Source: Jacaranda mimosifolia | Lineage: Eukaryota; Streptophyta; Magnoliopsida; Lamiales; Bignoniaceae | Reading direction: 5' to 3' | DNA length: 64,000 nucleotides | Assembly (NCBI GenBank): GCA_018894105.1 | Contig: CM032119.1 | Location: forward strand, 18,989,246-19,053,245 | Part shown: positions 1 through 10,263 of the stretch, one piece after another | Position numbering within the stretch: position 1 is the first letter of the stretch | How the letters are laid out: each line of letters begins with the position of its first letter | The notes under the pieces: model-generated | The model's database searches: none | What the model saw: only the letters and a program-made list of their open reading frames with translations | What the model was told of the DNA's origin: nothing | Translations under genes and position numbers: made by a program

Positions 1-1615
1 TTCAAGTTTCAATAGCAGAACTTATTTCTAGCTTAGTCACCTCATCAGCAAGTGGAGTCTCCGCTAGCATTAGATCTAAACTCCCAAACTGAAGCATTGT
101 TGATGCCCTCATGAGCGAGATGAGGAAAATACATTATATTTGCTCGGCAGAACTCATGTGGCATCGGTTAATGTTATAGCGATAGCAAGATTTAACCCAC
201 CCAATAATGTCTTCTATGTCAAGATATCTTTTCATCTCTTGCTAATGCCACGAATTTATCCTTAAAGATGAAATATTTCTCTATTGGATGGTCGAAAACC
301 CGATGATACTTACAATATTTTGGATCGTTCTTTCCAACTTCTTCAAGATGTTTTGGTTCCGGCAGTTCAATCAATTTTCTTGTCAATAATTCATCAAAGA
401 AACATCAGAATCTGGAACTGATACTCATTCTTCTATATTTCTTTCAGTGTTTTCTTGCATATTAAAATGCGTTGATCTTCAGTTTTCTCAGCAACCTTTT
501 TATCACTTATTGGAATTTTTATATAGGTTATCTTGATCGCCATTGATTCCTTAATAGCAGCTTTGGCATATTCTTCACTATTCTTTGAATCATTCTTTTC
601 TTTCTTCTAGTCTTCACAAGAATTCTGACCCCGTGATTAGCAATGCTAAGCTCTATGTCACAGGCATGAGTGGCTAATTCCTCAAAAGTGCAAGGCTTGA
701 TTCTTTGAAGAATATAGAGAAGTCCCCAGTACATACCTTGAATACACATCTCCATCGTAGACGTCTCTGAAAGTCTATCTTTGTAATTCAGACTTAATGC
801 ACGCCAATGATTGATGTAGTCTACCACTGCTCATCTTTCCATTGTTTTGCATTGGTCAGTTCAATCATGCTCATAGTCTAGCGTGTACTATAGAAGCGAT
901 TCAAAAACTCCTTTTCTATTTGATCCCAACTATCGATGGATTCAGGTTCTAAATTGATGTACCAGTCGAATCCATTTCCTTTCAACAAACGCATGAACTA
1001 TTTCACAAGAAGATCACCATAAGTCCCTGCATTGTTGCATGACTCTATGAAATGGGCCACATGCCTTTTGGATTTCCCTTCCCATCAAACTACTGGAATT
1101 TTGGTAGTTGATATCTTATTGGCATTCTCAGTGAGTCAATCCTCTTTGTATAAGGCTTTGAATACACAATAGAACTTTGAGAAGGAATGCTATACTGAGC
1201 TTTAATAGTACTGGTGATCATGTCCTGCAATTGTTGAACAGGCAGTGTAGCAATAGAAGTTGCAGAGTGGTTGACCTTTCGATCAACTTCTCCCTTGTAA
1301 AGCATCTCCTCAACTTGTTTCTACATCACTGTATGGCCAAGGAAAGATTGATGGTTATAGCTAAATCCTCCAAGATGAGAGTATTCCTGTTTGTTCATGA
1401 GTTGTGCAATTTGTAAATCTTTCTCTTCTACAATCTTTTTGGAGATCAGCTATAGTTTGGGCCATTCGAGCAAGTTGTTCATCCATTGTTGTCACTGTAT
1501 CTGGAAACTCAGCAAAAGATGATATCTTGGGATTTGTTTTCCTTGGACTTCCAGAGTCAGTATCATAAGATGGAATGAAATCAACATTCTTGCCCCAAAT
1601 ATCTTCAAAATTCAA
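1..1615 (-). pseudogene. Ty3/gypsy gag (partial, broken)
   Basis: This frame encodes the structural capsid precursor of a plant gypsy element. Open segments lie at 1615-1361, 1305-1090 and 827-528. They contain phrases typical of plant gypsy Gag: an N-terminal segment with TMDEQLARMAQTIADLQK (a short coiled-coil-like stretch), the YSKPYTKRIDSLRMP segment before the capsid-like domain, then VDYINHWRALSLNYKDRLS and IKPCTFEELATHACDIELSI. Further Gag-like sequence with a YCKYHRV motif can be read near 240-380, and ETPLADEVTKLEISSA near the left edge. Several stop codons and frame changes separate the pieces, so no full Gag can be made. The ATG at 1615 lies 44 bp inside the LTR edge, which suits a gag start. 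Identification rests on recalled family phrases, not on a search. Confidence 0.7.
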
Positions 1616-1658
1616 ATAAGAGAAAGAGATGAGGGGTAGATTCGTATGCCACAGAGCG

Positions 1659-2354
1659 TGCCAGAAATTTTTTCACACAAATTTCGTTGTTTGCAAAGTT
1701 AAATCACAAGACAGAGAAAAAAAAAGGACAAATTGAGTTTAAATTAAAGAATAAAAGAGAATTACAATTTATCATAGAAAAAAAATATAAATTTCCTAAC
1801 AAAACTAATCCCTTAATTCTTCTCCCAATATATGATTCAAGGGCTTAAAGCTTGTTCTTGGATATATGGTATAGTATCCTTTGACTTGATGAAAGACACT
1901 ACAAAATTTCTTTGAACTCGAACCTTGACTCCGAGATCAAAGGACTTGATGACTTGATGCTTAACCTTAGCGGTAGCAATACTTCATCGCAGCAGAAACT
2001 TGAAGCTTGAAGACTTGAGTCTTTGACTTGAGAATATTTGTATATATGAATATGAGAATGTGAATATCTGTAAGTCTCCGAACCCACCTATATACATCTG
2101 TAAGTCTCCGAACCCTCCTTTATATAGGTGTTTAGTAAGAGACCCCCAAATGACTTGGACTTTTTTGATAGTTATCTCTTTGATACACCTGTTAAGAGAT
2201 ACATCAAATATTTTGACTTGACTGATTCATGCACATAGATAGGCCACATGTCACAATTTAGTTAGCTCGGATTGTTAGGTCACCAGACTTGATTTGATCG
2301 GCATGATACAACATCTTGACACTTGTTGAAATTTGATTTGTGCATAAAACAACA
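1659..2354 (-). repeat. LTR of the minus-strand gypsy element
   Basis: About 696 bp between the gag leader and AT-rich intergenic DNA. A TATA-like box (CCTATATAAAGG on the minus strand, 2117-2128) marks the likely promoter. Just downstream of the TATA box in the transcribed direction, a 30-bp unit (ATCTGTAAGTCTCCGAACCC...) is tandemly duplicated at 2066-2095 and 2096-2125. Open reading frames within the LTR are chance. Confidence 0.6.
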
Positions 2355-3431
2355 TTAGAATATTAATTAAAATTAACTATTTATCTTTTGTAATTAATTT
2401 AATAAATTCCAATACATAAATAGAAAATTTTAAATTAACAACTAATATATTATTTACATGTCATTTTTCAATTGGCTTAAAAAATTAAGCCATCTACAAT
2501 TACATTTATACAATTATCAATTAACAACATAAACTTGCCAAATTATGAATTACAAGATTCGAACATCTCTTAATTGACACAAGATTATAAATATTTCTAA
2601 AATTTAGTTAACCAAACAACTAATGTACATTATAGTTTATATGAAGCATATAACTACTAAAATAACATATTTAATAATTGAAATAAAGTATTAAAACGAC
2701 AAAAGAAAGATCAATTATTGTTGTTCAAATACATGACTTGTTGCAACTCCTTCCTCATTTTAGTTGGATCAAAGCGGAATTTATTTTTATAGAACATATA
2801 ACAATTGATACACAGTGTGTACTGAACCTATAACAATCAAAACAAAATCACCACCTGAAGTTTTCAGGTAATAATTGGTTTCTATAATCTCTTCGAGCTA
2901 ATTTTTTTGTATGCACTTTAATCTTATCTTCAAACACACATCCACTATGCCGTCCATTTGAATCTACATTAAACATATATTGTTTTAGAAAAGCTTCTTT
3001 TATATTTATATATATATATATTCATACCAGCCAGAAGGGCTTTTATATTGCAGACCAAAAAATAAACTTTGATGGGCCAATGATGCTACCCTTACAAAAA
3101 ACTAATAAGTTATTTTGAAATGGGCTTTGTAATAGCAAAATTAGCACAGTAATTAATCATCTTTTTATTATTATTAACTTTGTTACCCAACATTTAATTA
3201 GACCCTCAAATTATAAAGAGCTAGACATCTTAGCATATTTATTTATTTTTATTTATAAATTGGAAAAACCAATTAAATAGTATTTGATATCATATAATTC
3301 TTTAAAGTTTTAATTTAAGATGGAATTATATTAGAAATACAAATTATTAGTTTACTGGAACTTATTTTATACTTCAAATTTTAACTTCTAAGTATTACAG
3401 TTTTTCTATTACTCAATAGAATTATTATATT
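2355..3431. other. AT-rich intergenic DNA
   Basis: No gene, RNA or element terminus was recognised. It contains an (AT)n run near 3007-3020 and many poly-A/T tracts. The last five bases (3427-3431, ATATT) are the left target-site copy of the Tat element that follows. Confidence 0.5.
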
Positions 3432-4015
3432 TGATATGGGATAGCCCAATACGCTGGGCCTAAAGACCACAAGCCCAGGGGCCACCTCATACACTGGGCC
3501 CAATTATGCTATCGATGTCGGATGACCCCAGTCGACCATACAGATCGATAGCCCAATACGCTCGGCCCAAAGACCACAGGCCCAGGGGCCACCTTATACA
3601 TTGGGCCGAATTATGCTACCGACGTCGGATGACCCCAGTCGACCAAACAGATCGACACCGTTCAGGCAAGGTGAGAAATGACTTAATAGCCCATAGGCAA
3701 GGACAAAAACCATTACAACATGTCAACGGCATCTAAGATAAATCCCCGCTGGGAGAAGGCTATAAATACCCTCATTCCAGCCACTTAAAGGTATGCCATT
3801 TTACATACGCAAAGTCCTCATTCTATTGCTCGTTATATATTTGACCTCATACTAACTTGAGCGTCGAAGAGCCTAAGCCTAGAGCATCTTGGCTAGCCTG
3901 ACGTTTGCTCGTGATTGCAGGACTCAGCCCAATCACCTTCATATACTGGCCAGAGAGGTCAAACCCTTTGAAAATTACCCTCTAATCCGACTTCAAATGG
4001 ATATCACCCTCATCA
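3432..4015 (+). repeat. 5' LTR of the Tat element (rearranged)
   Basis: 584 bp, beginning TGATATGGGATAGCCC and ending CACCCTCATCA. A TATA box (GGCTATAAATACCC) sits at 3759-3772. Compared with the 3' LTR it has a 107-bp tandem duplication (3441-3547 and 3548-3654) and lacks about 257 bp that the 3' LTR has between 13208 and about 13483. The shared parts remain clearly alignable, with many substitutions. Confidence 0.92.
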
Positions 4016-4017
4016 TT

Positions 4018-4034
4018 TGGTGCCGTTTGTGGGA
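4018..4034 (+). other. Primer-binding site
   Basis: TGGTGCCGTTTGTGGGA begins two bases after the LTR end. It starts with TGG, complementary to a tRNA CCA tail, and is the sequence usually found at this place in Tat-type elements. The tRNA it pairs with is not assigned here. Confidence 0.75.
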
Positions 4035-4056
4035 ACCTGCAAGTCCGCTATCAAAA

Positions 4057-5674
4057 ATGGTGAGCACCAGGCGAGCCCCCTCAGGAAAAGAAGAAAATAT
4101 GAGATCCAACTCTCCCCCTCCTAGACCTCAGCAAGAAGTTGGAGCCCCCGGGTCGAGCACCCAACCAGAACAGGTGGTCACCCTGACCATGCCCCAATTG
4201 ATGCAGCTCATCAACGAGCAGATTTCAGCATAGATTTTAGCTCAACTATCTGTGGCTCTAAATCGACACATTGTCCAATCGGAGCCAGCGGCTAGTACAA
4301 CACCGCAACCCATAGCCCCTGAGGAGAGACAGTTAAGAGAAAACCAAGAGTGACCAGAATCTAGAAGGCCCCCTTCGAGGCGCGAAGTAAGCCCGGGCTA
4401 TTTCCTAAGGGAAATAACTGGACCCTTGCCCCGCGAGAAGGTTGCAAATTTTGTTGACCATGGCGTTCCACCCATTCGAGCCCCGCAGTGAGATAGGGTC
4501 GAGCGCTCGAGACCCCACCCGAATAGAAATGCATCCTAGGCCAACAAGGAGGAATGGGAAGAAATATCCCACCAGGTCCAATAGTTGAGCAGGCGACTAA
4601 AAGAAATCTCGAGGAGAAACACTAAGAAATTTCACCATCAAAAGGGACTGCAGAGGTTCCGAAGGGAGAGAGACTCCCTCTTCATCCAGGATATCATCGA
4701 CGAGCGCATTGCTGTCGACGCCAAGATTTTGACTGGTCTGTCGCGATATGATGGCTTGTCGGATCCAAACGAATATCTAATGCAATTCGAGCACATGATG
4801 CAGCTGCATGGGCACAGTGAGTACATCCATGCCAAGATGTTGGTGACCATTTTTCAGGGAATAGCACTTGACTGGTTCGTGAAGCTGGAACTGGCGTCGA
4901 TATACTCGTATGACCAGTTGTGCGGCAAGTTTTTACACCAATTTGCGAGCAAGAGGAAGGAAAAACTCCCTCACACCCATTTGCACTTGGTGAAACAAAA
5001 TGAAGAAGAATCCCTCTAAGACTTTTTTACCAGATTCAACACGGAGGAGGTGTTAAAGATCGACAATCCGAGGATCGAGTTCCTGATCGACGTATTATTT
5101 TTGGGCCTTAGACACAAGGAATGTGCCAATACAGTGGTACGCGAGCAGCCCAGGTTGATGGATGAGCTTCTCGACCTTGCAGAAAGATACATGCCTCAAG
5201 AGGAAATGAATAAATTGAAATATGGCAATCTTGAGGTCGAGAAGAAAAAAAGCAAGGAGAGAGACGACCGTCAGGTCAAAGAGGGATGTCGATCCCCTAT
5301 CAAATGCTTCCATGACTACATTGCACTTAACCTCCCGAGGAAGGAAGTGTTGTTTTCTATCCAGCATGACAACCTACTCAAAAAGGCCCAGAAAGCTTAC
5401 CGAGACGGAAGTCATGAAAAAATAAAAAAAGCACTGCCACTTCCACAAGCAAAAAGGGAATAACACAGAAGATTGTTTCAACTTGCATGATGAGATAGAA
5501 AGACTAATCAAGCAGGTCCATCTAAAAAAATACGTTGATGAGCAGGTTAGGCATGAAGAGGGCAAATCGACAGGACTCCCCGTAGAGAAAGGTCAGCCAG
5601 CCCGAGGAGATAAGACAAAGGAAAAAGACCTACCTAGGAACCCCACCCACCCATTCGAGGAGTCATTGATATGA
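4057..5674 (+). pseudogene. Tat gag (stops and one frameshift)
   Basis: The capsid precursor starts at ATG 4057, 42 bp after the LTR. The first frame holds a Pro-rich N-terminus, then MPQLMQLINEQISA, and after several in-frame stops (first at 4231) the retrotransposon-gag domain in 4585-5463 (DGLSDPNEYLMQFEHMM, ALDWFVKLELASI, LHQFASKRK, LLDLAERYM). Around 5395-5435 the reading shifts by one base. The sequence then continues in another frame with a CHFH...ED.F region and DEIERLIKQVHLKKYV to a stop at 5674. The FH/H/C pattern is the remnant of the nucleocapsid-like segment typical of this lineage. At least five stops and the frameshift make it non-functional. Confidence 0.85.
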
Positions 5675-5826
5675 TCGCAGGAGGCCCCACTTGGGGGGAT
5701 TCAAGGTCTGCAAGGAAGCAGACTCAAAGAAAACTAGAGTCGACCAAATTAGCCATGGTTGAGATGATTTTTTAGCTCTCAACCAGCGTAGAGTTAATCT
5801 CCTTCACCGAATCTGACCTCGACCAT

Positions 5827-6420
5827 ATGGAGAACAGTGGAGTCGACAGAAAAATAGACTGCCCCATCATTGTAACACTCCAAGTAACCAACTTCGAGGT
5901 GAGAAAGATCTTGATGGACAATGGGAGCTCCGTGAACATCATATTCCTGTCCACCTTGAACAGAATGAAATTGGGGGAATTAAAGCTTGATCCAGTCAGA
6001 ACGCCGCTGGTTGAATTTGGGGGATCTGAGATCATTCCAGAAAGATCTATTAACCTCTCTACAACATTTGGACAAGGTCCTCGAAGCAGAACCTTGATGA
6101 TCAACTACATGGTAGTCGACGCTCCATTCACCAATAATATCATCATTGGTCGACCCGCCCTAAACGACTTCAGGGCCATCGTCTCCAGTTACCACATGAA
6201 GATTAAGTTCCCGACCCTAACACGAGTAGGAGAACTTTTATGTAATCTGAAGGACGCATGGTGCTACTATACCATTTCCATCGAGTCCAACGAACAGAAG
6301 GAGCGACCTCAACTGAAGCCCTTGGGGGACGCCCCTATAGCGAAACCCAATGAGGGACCTTCATTTAAGAAAAGAAGTTGGAAGACACCCGGGTTGAGCC
6401 CGTCGAGGAATTCAAAATAA
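5827..6420 (+). pseudogene. Tat retropepsin-type aspartic protease region
   Basis: The polyprotein protease, which would cut Gag-Pol, keeps its active-site loop as ILMDNGSSVNIIF (D-N-G-S-S, a usual variant in Tat elements). The second protease signature, NNIIIGRPALNDFRAI, lies about 80 residues later with the I-I-G-R-P-x-L motif. The open frame starts at an internal ATG, but the domain really belongs to a longer pol frame that is closed by stops upstream. It ends at a stop at 6420 in the linker before RT. Confidence 0.85.
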
Positions 6421-6487
6421 TAGAGCTGGAACCCGAAAACCCAGACAAGACCACCTGGATTGGAAGCGATATGGGCGACCGCTTGCA

Positions 6488-7457
6488 ATGCCTTATGGTC
6501 GATTTCCTTCGATGAAACATCAATGTGTTCGCTTGGAAAGCTGCCGATTTCCAAGGAATCGACCCAAGTGTTATCGTCCATCGACTCAACGTGGACCATG
6601 CCCACAAACCAGTGAGACAGAAGATAAAAACTTTCAATGCGGAGAGGTCCCAAATCATCGAGGAGGAAGTTAGGAAGCTTTTAGAGATAGGATATATTGT
6701 AGAAATTCAGTACCCCTATTAGCTTTGTAATGTTGTACTCATCTCTAAGAATAAGGGAAAATGGCGCATGTGTAACCATTTCATTGATTTAAATAAAGCT
6801 TGTCCTAAGGATCCTTACCCCCTGCCTCGTATAGATTTATTAGTTTATTCCATCGCTGGTTGTGAATTGTTGAGCATGATGGATGCCTTCCAAGGCTATT
6901 ATCAAATATTCATGGCACCCGAGAATAGGGATAAGACCTCTTTTGTCATCCCCAATGGAGTATACTGTTTCTTAGTCATGCCCGTCGGGCTCAAAAATGC
7001 AGGGGAAACATACCAAAGATTGGTCAACTTTATGTTCAAAAATGAGATCAGACAATCGATGGAGGTCTATGTCAATGACATGATTATAAAAATAAAGAAA
7101 GCTGAGGACCACCTAGTCGACCTAGACCACACTTTCTCTTTATTAAGGGCCTTCGGTATAAAACTCAATCCCAATAAGGACACCTTCGGGGTTCGAGGAG
7201 GCAAGTTCCTGGGCTACATGGTAAGCCAAAGAGGGATCGAGGCAAACCCGCTTAAGATCCAAGCAGTTCTAGACATCGCCCCACCCCATACTATTCAAGA
7301 TGTACAACGTCTAGTCGCCAGAATAATAGCCCTCGGTAGGTTCATTGCACAACTGGTCGAAAAGAGTCTACCCTTTTTCAAAATCCTCAGCAATGATAAA
7401 AAATTAGGATTTCAGTGGACTGAACAGTGCGATCAGGCTCTCATCGAGCTTAAGTAA
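6488..7457 (+). pseudogene. Tat reverse transcriptase (YVDD changed to YVND)
   Basis: RT motifs can be read in order in one frame: an N-terminal part with INVFAWKAADFQGIDP and VRQKIKTFNAERSQIIEEEV; a stop at 6720; then ISKNKGKWRMC.HFIDLNKACPKDPYPLPRID, LLSMMDAFQGYYQI, YCFLVMPVGLKNAGETYQRL, the active-site box, and FLGYMVSQRGIEANP. The catalytic box at 7068-7079 reads YVND instead of YVDD (GAT to AAT), so one metal-binding aspartate is lost. An additional cysteine replaces the usual aspartate in WRMCNHFIDLN. The frame stops at 7457. With stops before and after, it is dead. Confidence 0.9.
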
Positions 7458-7860
7458 TACCTATCCTTACCACCTATGCTCGCTAAGCCCGAGATGGGAG
7501 AAGTTTTGCAACTTTACTTGGTCGTCTCCGCCGCCTCGATTAGCTCAGTATTGGCATCGACGAGAGATGGAGCCCACTAACCGGTGTATTACTACAGTAA
7601 GGCCCTGCACGGGCTAGAACACAATTACCTAGAGATCGAGAAGTTTTCCTTCGCCCTCGTTACAGCAGCACGGAAGCTACGACCTTACTTCCAGTCCCAT
7701 GCGATTGTGGTGTTGACAAATCAACCATTAAAGTAGGTGTTGTCAAAGCTCGACACTTAAGGTCGACTTACGAAATGGGCCATCGAGCTTGGGGAGTTCG
7801 AATCACATTTTAGTCGTGAACGGCTAGACAAGCACAAGTCTTGGCTGACTTTGTCGTCTA
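7458..7860 (+). pseudogene. Tat RNase H region (first)
   Basis: This follows RT in the same frame. Readable pieces are LSLPPMLAKPEMGEVLQLYL, VYYYSKALHGLEHNYLEIEK, FALVTAARKLRPYFQSH and a final segment with KWAIELGEFESHF, matching the RT-linked RNase H of gypsy elements. Stops interrupt it (for example in GAH*PVYYY and PLK*VLS). Confidence 0.8.
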
Positions 7861-7903
7861 GAGACTCGATCTCCCAAACCAAATAGTTGAGAACTCCTCA
7901 GTG

Positions 7904-8290
7904 TGGACGTTGCACGTTGACGGTTCAGCAACCTCATCGGGAGGTGGAATAGGTATTTCTCTTCATTCCCCACTTGTCGAGGAGTATGATTTTGTAATAA
8001 AGCTCGACTTCTCGGTCACAACAACGAAGCAGAATATAAAGCTCTCATTGCTGGAATGAACATGGCGGCAGCTCAGGGTGTTGAGCGGCTGGTAGCAATC
8101 ACTGGTTCTCAGCTGGTCATGGAGCAGGTCGAAGGCAATTTTGAAGCCAAGGAAGCCAAAATGAGCCAATATCTGACTGAACTAAAACAATTACAATGGT
8201 CATTCAAGAGTTTCACTCTAAACCAGGTCCCCTAAGCGGAGAATGAATGGGCAAACGTACTTTCAAAGCTAGTCAGTTCGACGAAAGGAA
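7904..8290 (+). pseudogene. Second (archaeal-type) RNase H of Tat element
   Basis: A second RNase H with WTLHVDGSATSSGGGIGI and NEAEYKALIAGMNMAA is recognisable between the first RNase H and integrase. This additional domain is known from Tat/Ogre elements. A frameshift lies between these two motifs (about 7990-8019). Two expected acidic residues appear changed: the GDSQLV-type motif reads ITGSQLVMEQV, and the ADALSKL-type motif reads ANVLSKL. So it is probably inactive even apart from the frameshift. The residue comparison is from memory of the family. Confidence 0.75.
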
Positions 8291-8439
8291 CCAAGGAAAG
8301 AACCATAACATTCTTGGTGGCCAGCAAACCATGTATCCAAGACACCGATCATAACCTCGTCGGTTGGGTTGAAAAGACAGCTCTTTCCTAGCAAGACTCG
8401 ATCAACCTCTACCTGAGTCAGGGGACCATCCCTGACGTA

Positions 8440-9616
8440 GAAAAAGAGACCCGCAGGCTTAGAGCGCAAGCAGCTAAGTTTGCTCCTGACGAACATGAAC
8501 AACTTTGCAGGATGTCGATATTGGGACCACCACTTAAATGTCTAACACCCGAAGAGGCAAACGAAGTTCTACACGAGATCTACGCTGGCATCTGCGGCAA
8601 CCATTTTGGAGGTTGGTCTTTGGCCCACAAAGTTGTCCGTTATGGTTATTTCTGGCCCACCTTATTGCAAAACTCATTCGACTTCACCAGAAAATGCCCA
8701 TCGTGTCATATCCACTCGAGCATACCGCACCAACCAGCTCGTCGATGGTCAACGTCTAGATCACATGGCCATTCGACCAGTGGGGGGTCGACATAGTTGG
8801 ATCTCTCCCAAAGACATCAGGTCAGTGAAAGTTCATCATCGTGGCAGTCGAGTACTTCACTAAATGGGTGGAAGCCGAAGCAGTTCCGAAAATCACCGAT
8901 GCGGCCATCAAGAGCTTCATTTGGAAAAACATAGTCTGTCAATTCGGTTTGCCCAAAGTCTTGATCTCGGATAATGGCACTCAGTTCCAAAGTAGGAGTA
9001 CAAGAAAATAGTGCGAGGCCCTGGGAATCAGCCAGCACTTCATGTTAGTAGGGAACCCCCAGGCTAATGGTCAGACGGAAGTAACGAACAGAATAGTTCT
9101 CGACCACCTCAAAGCTCGAAAGCAAGTACAGGAGCAAGTTGGGTAGATGACCTCTTAGGAGTGCTATGGGCGTATAGGACCACTCCACGAACAGCCACAG
9201 GCCGCAGCCCCTATAGCCTGGCCTATGGTTCTGAAGCAGTGATTCTATTCGAGCTGGTCCAGCACACAGCCTAGGTGATCCACTATAATTCGATCAGAAA
9301 TACAATAGAAAAGACCCTGGACCTTATCACCATCGACGAGCTGCCCCACACAACCTATAACATGATGCAATGATACCGATAAAAAATGGCAGAATGATAC
9401 AACAAACCAGTTCGACCTTGCAGTTTCAAAGTCAGCGACCTGGTCCTTAAGAAGGTCGAAGTGTCCAGAAATGTAGGAAAACTCGACCCAAAATGGGAGG
9501 GGCCTTACTCGATGGTCAAAGTGTCAAAGCACAATGCATACCGGCTAGTAGACATGCAAGATAACGAGCTACCATGACCTTAGAACGCCATAAACGTAAA
9601 GAAATTCTATGTATAA
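8440..9616 (+). pseudogene. Tat integrase (broken)
   Basis: The integrase starts with an HHCC zinc-binding part (HEIYAGICGNH ... KCPSC at about 8570-8710). The catalytic core follows in a shifted frame: WGVDIVGS (first D), FGLPKVLISDNGTQF (second D) and [11 protein letters not shown] (E), so the DDE triad is readable in pieces. The C-terminal part reads [33 protein letters not shown] and ends VKKFYV before a stop at 9616. Multiple stops and frameshifts divide it. No chromodomain is seen, as expected for this lineage. Confidence 0.85.
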
Positions 9617-9736
9617 AAAGGTTGCGGGGCCACCATTGTATTCCATTGCTGAAATGAAAAGCTCAAAATTTTTTTGGCATAAAGTTGATTGCGAATACCT
9701 ATCGGCATAAGCTGGCTACTCAATGTCAACCCCGTA

Positions 9737-10000
9737 GTCGACCAAGCAGGCTTCGAGCCGCCAAGTCAAGGCTTCGTAGTTGAGACCAATTTGTCGACCA
9801 CATAGTCGACCAAGCAGGCTTCAAGCCACCAAGTCAAGGCTTCGCAGCCGAGACCACGAAGTCGACCCCGCAGTCGCTAAAATTATTTGAAGTTCATTAT
9901 TTATTATCTGAAGTCGACCCCATAGTCGCTAAAATTATTTGAAGTTCATCATTCACTATCTGAAGTTGACCCCGTAGTTGCTCAATTATTCAAAGTTTGA
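9737..10000 (+). repeat. Tandem repeats in the 3' region of the Tat element
   Basis: Two adjacent short arrays follow integrase. One has a 68-bp period (GTCGACCAAGCAGGCTTC... at 9737 and 9805). The second has a 52-bp period (GTCGACCCCGCAGTCGC... at 9861 and 9913, and a decayed third copy at 9965). Both units contain GTCGACC, so one may have grown from the other. No coding capacity is seen. Confidence 0.8.
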
Positions 10001-10263
10001 CTTAATTATTTCACTTAACTAAGAAATCGACACGAGAGGTCGCTGCCGATCACGCAATCCACTCGACGAGGATCTTGAACTAATCTCGCAAAATATAACA
10101 CTACGGACATTCGACTATAAATTCATCCATGCAATTGATCAAAGGCAGTGAAAGTCAAAAAATTTAAAGGAACACCTTGTTCAAATACCTAAAACATCCA
10201 TTACATGTATCAAATTGAATACATCAATCAAAATAAAAACAAAATTACATCATTCAGGTAGCA

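Larger units (their letters stand above)
1..2354 (-). mobile_element. Ty3/gypsy LTR retrotransposon, truncated by window edge
   Basis: Read on the minus strand, this is the 5' part of an LTR element: an LTR at 1659-2354, a short leader, then a gag-like reading frame running off the left edge. Protease, RT and integrase would lie outside the window. The LTR is inferred to begin TGTTGTTTTATG on the minus strand (right boundary 2354) and to end TTTCTGGCA (left boundary 1659). The partner LTR and the target duplication cannot be seen, so the right boundary rests only on the TG...CA rule and could be off by a few bases. Confidence 0.75.
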
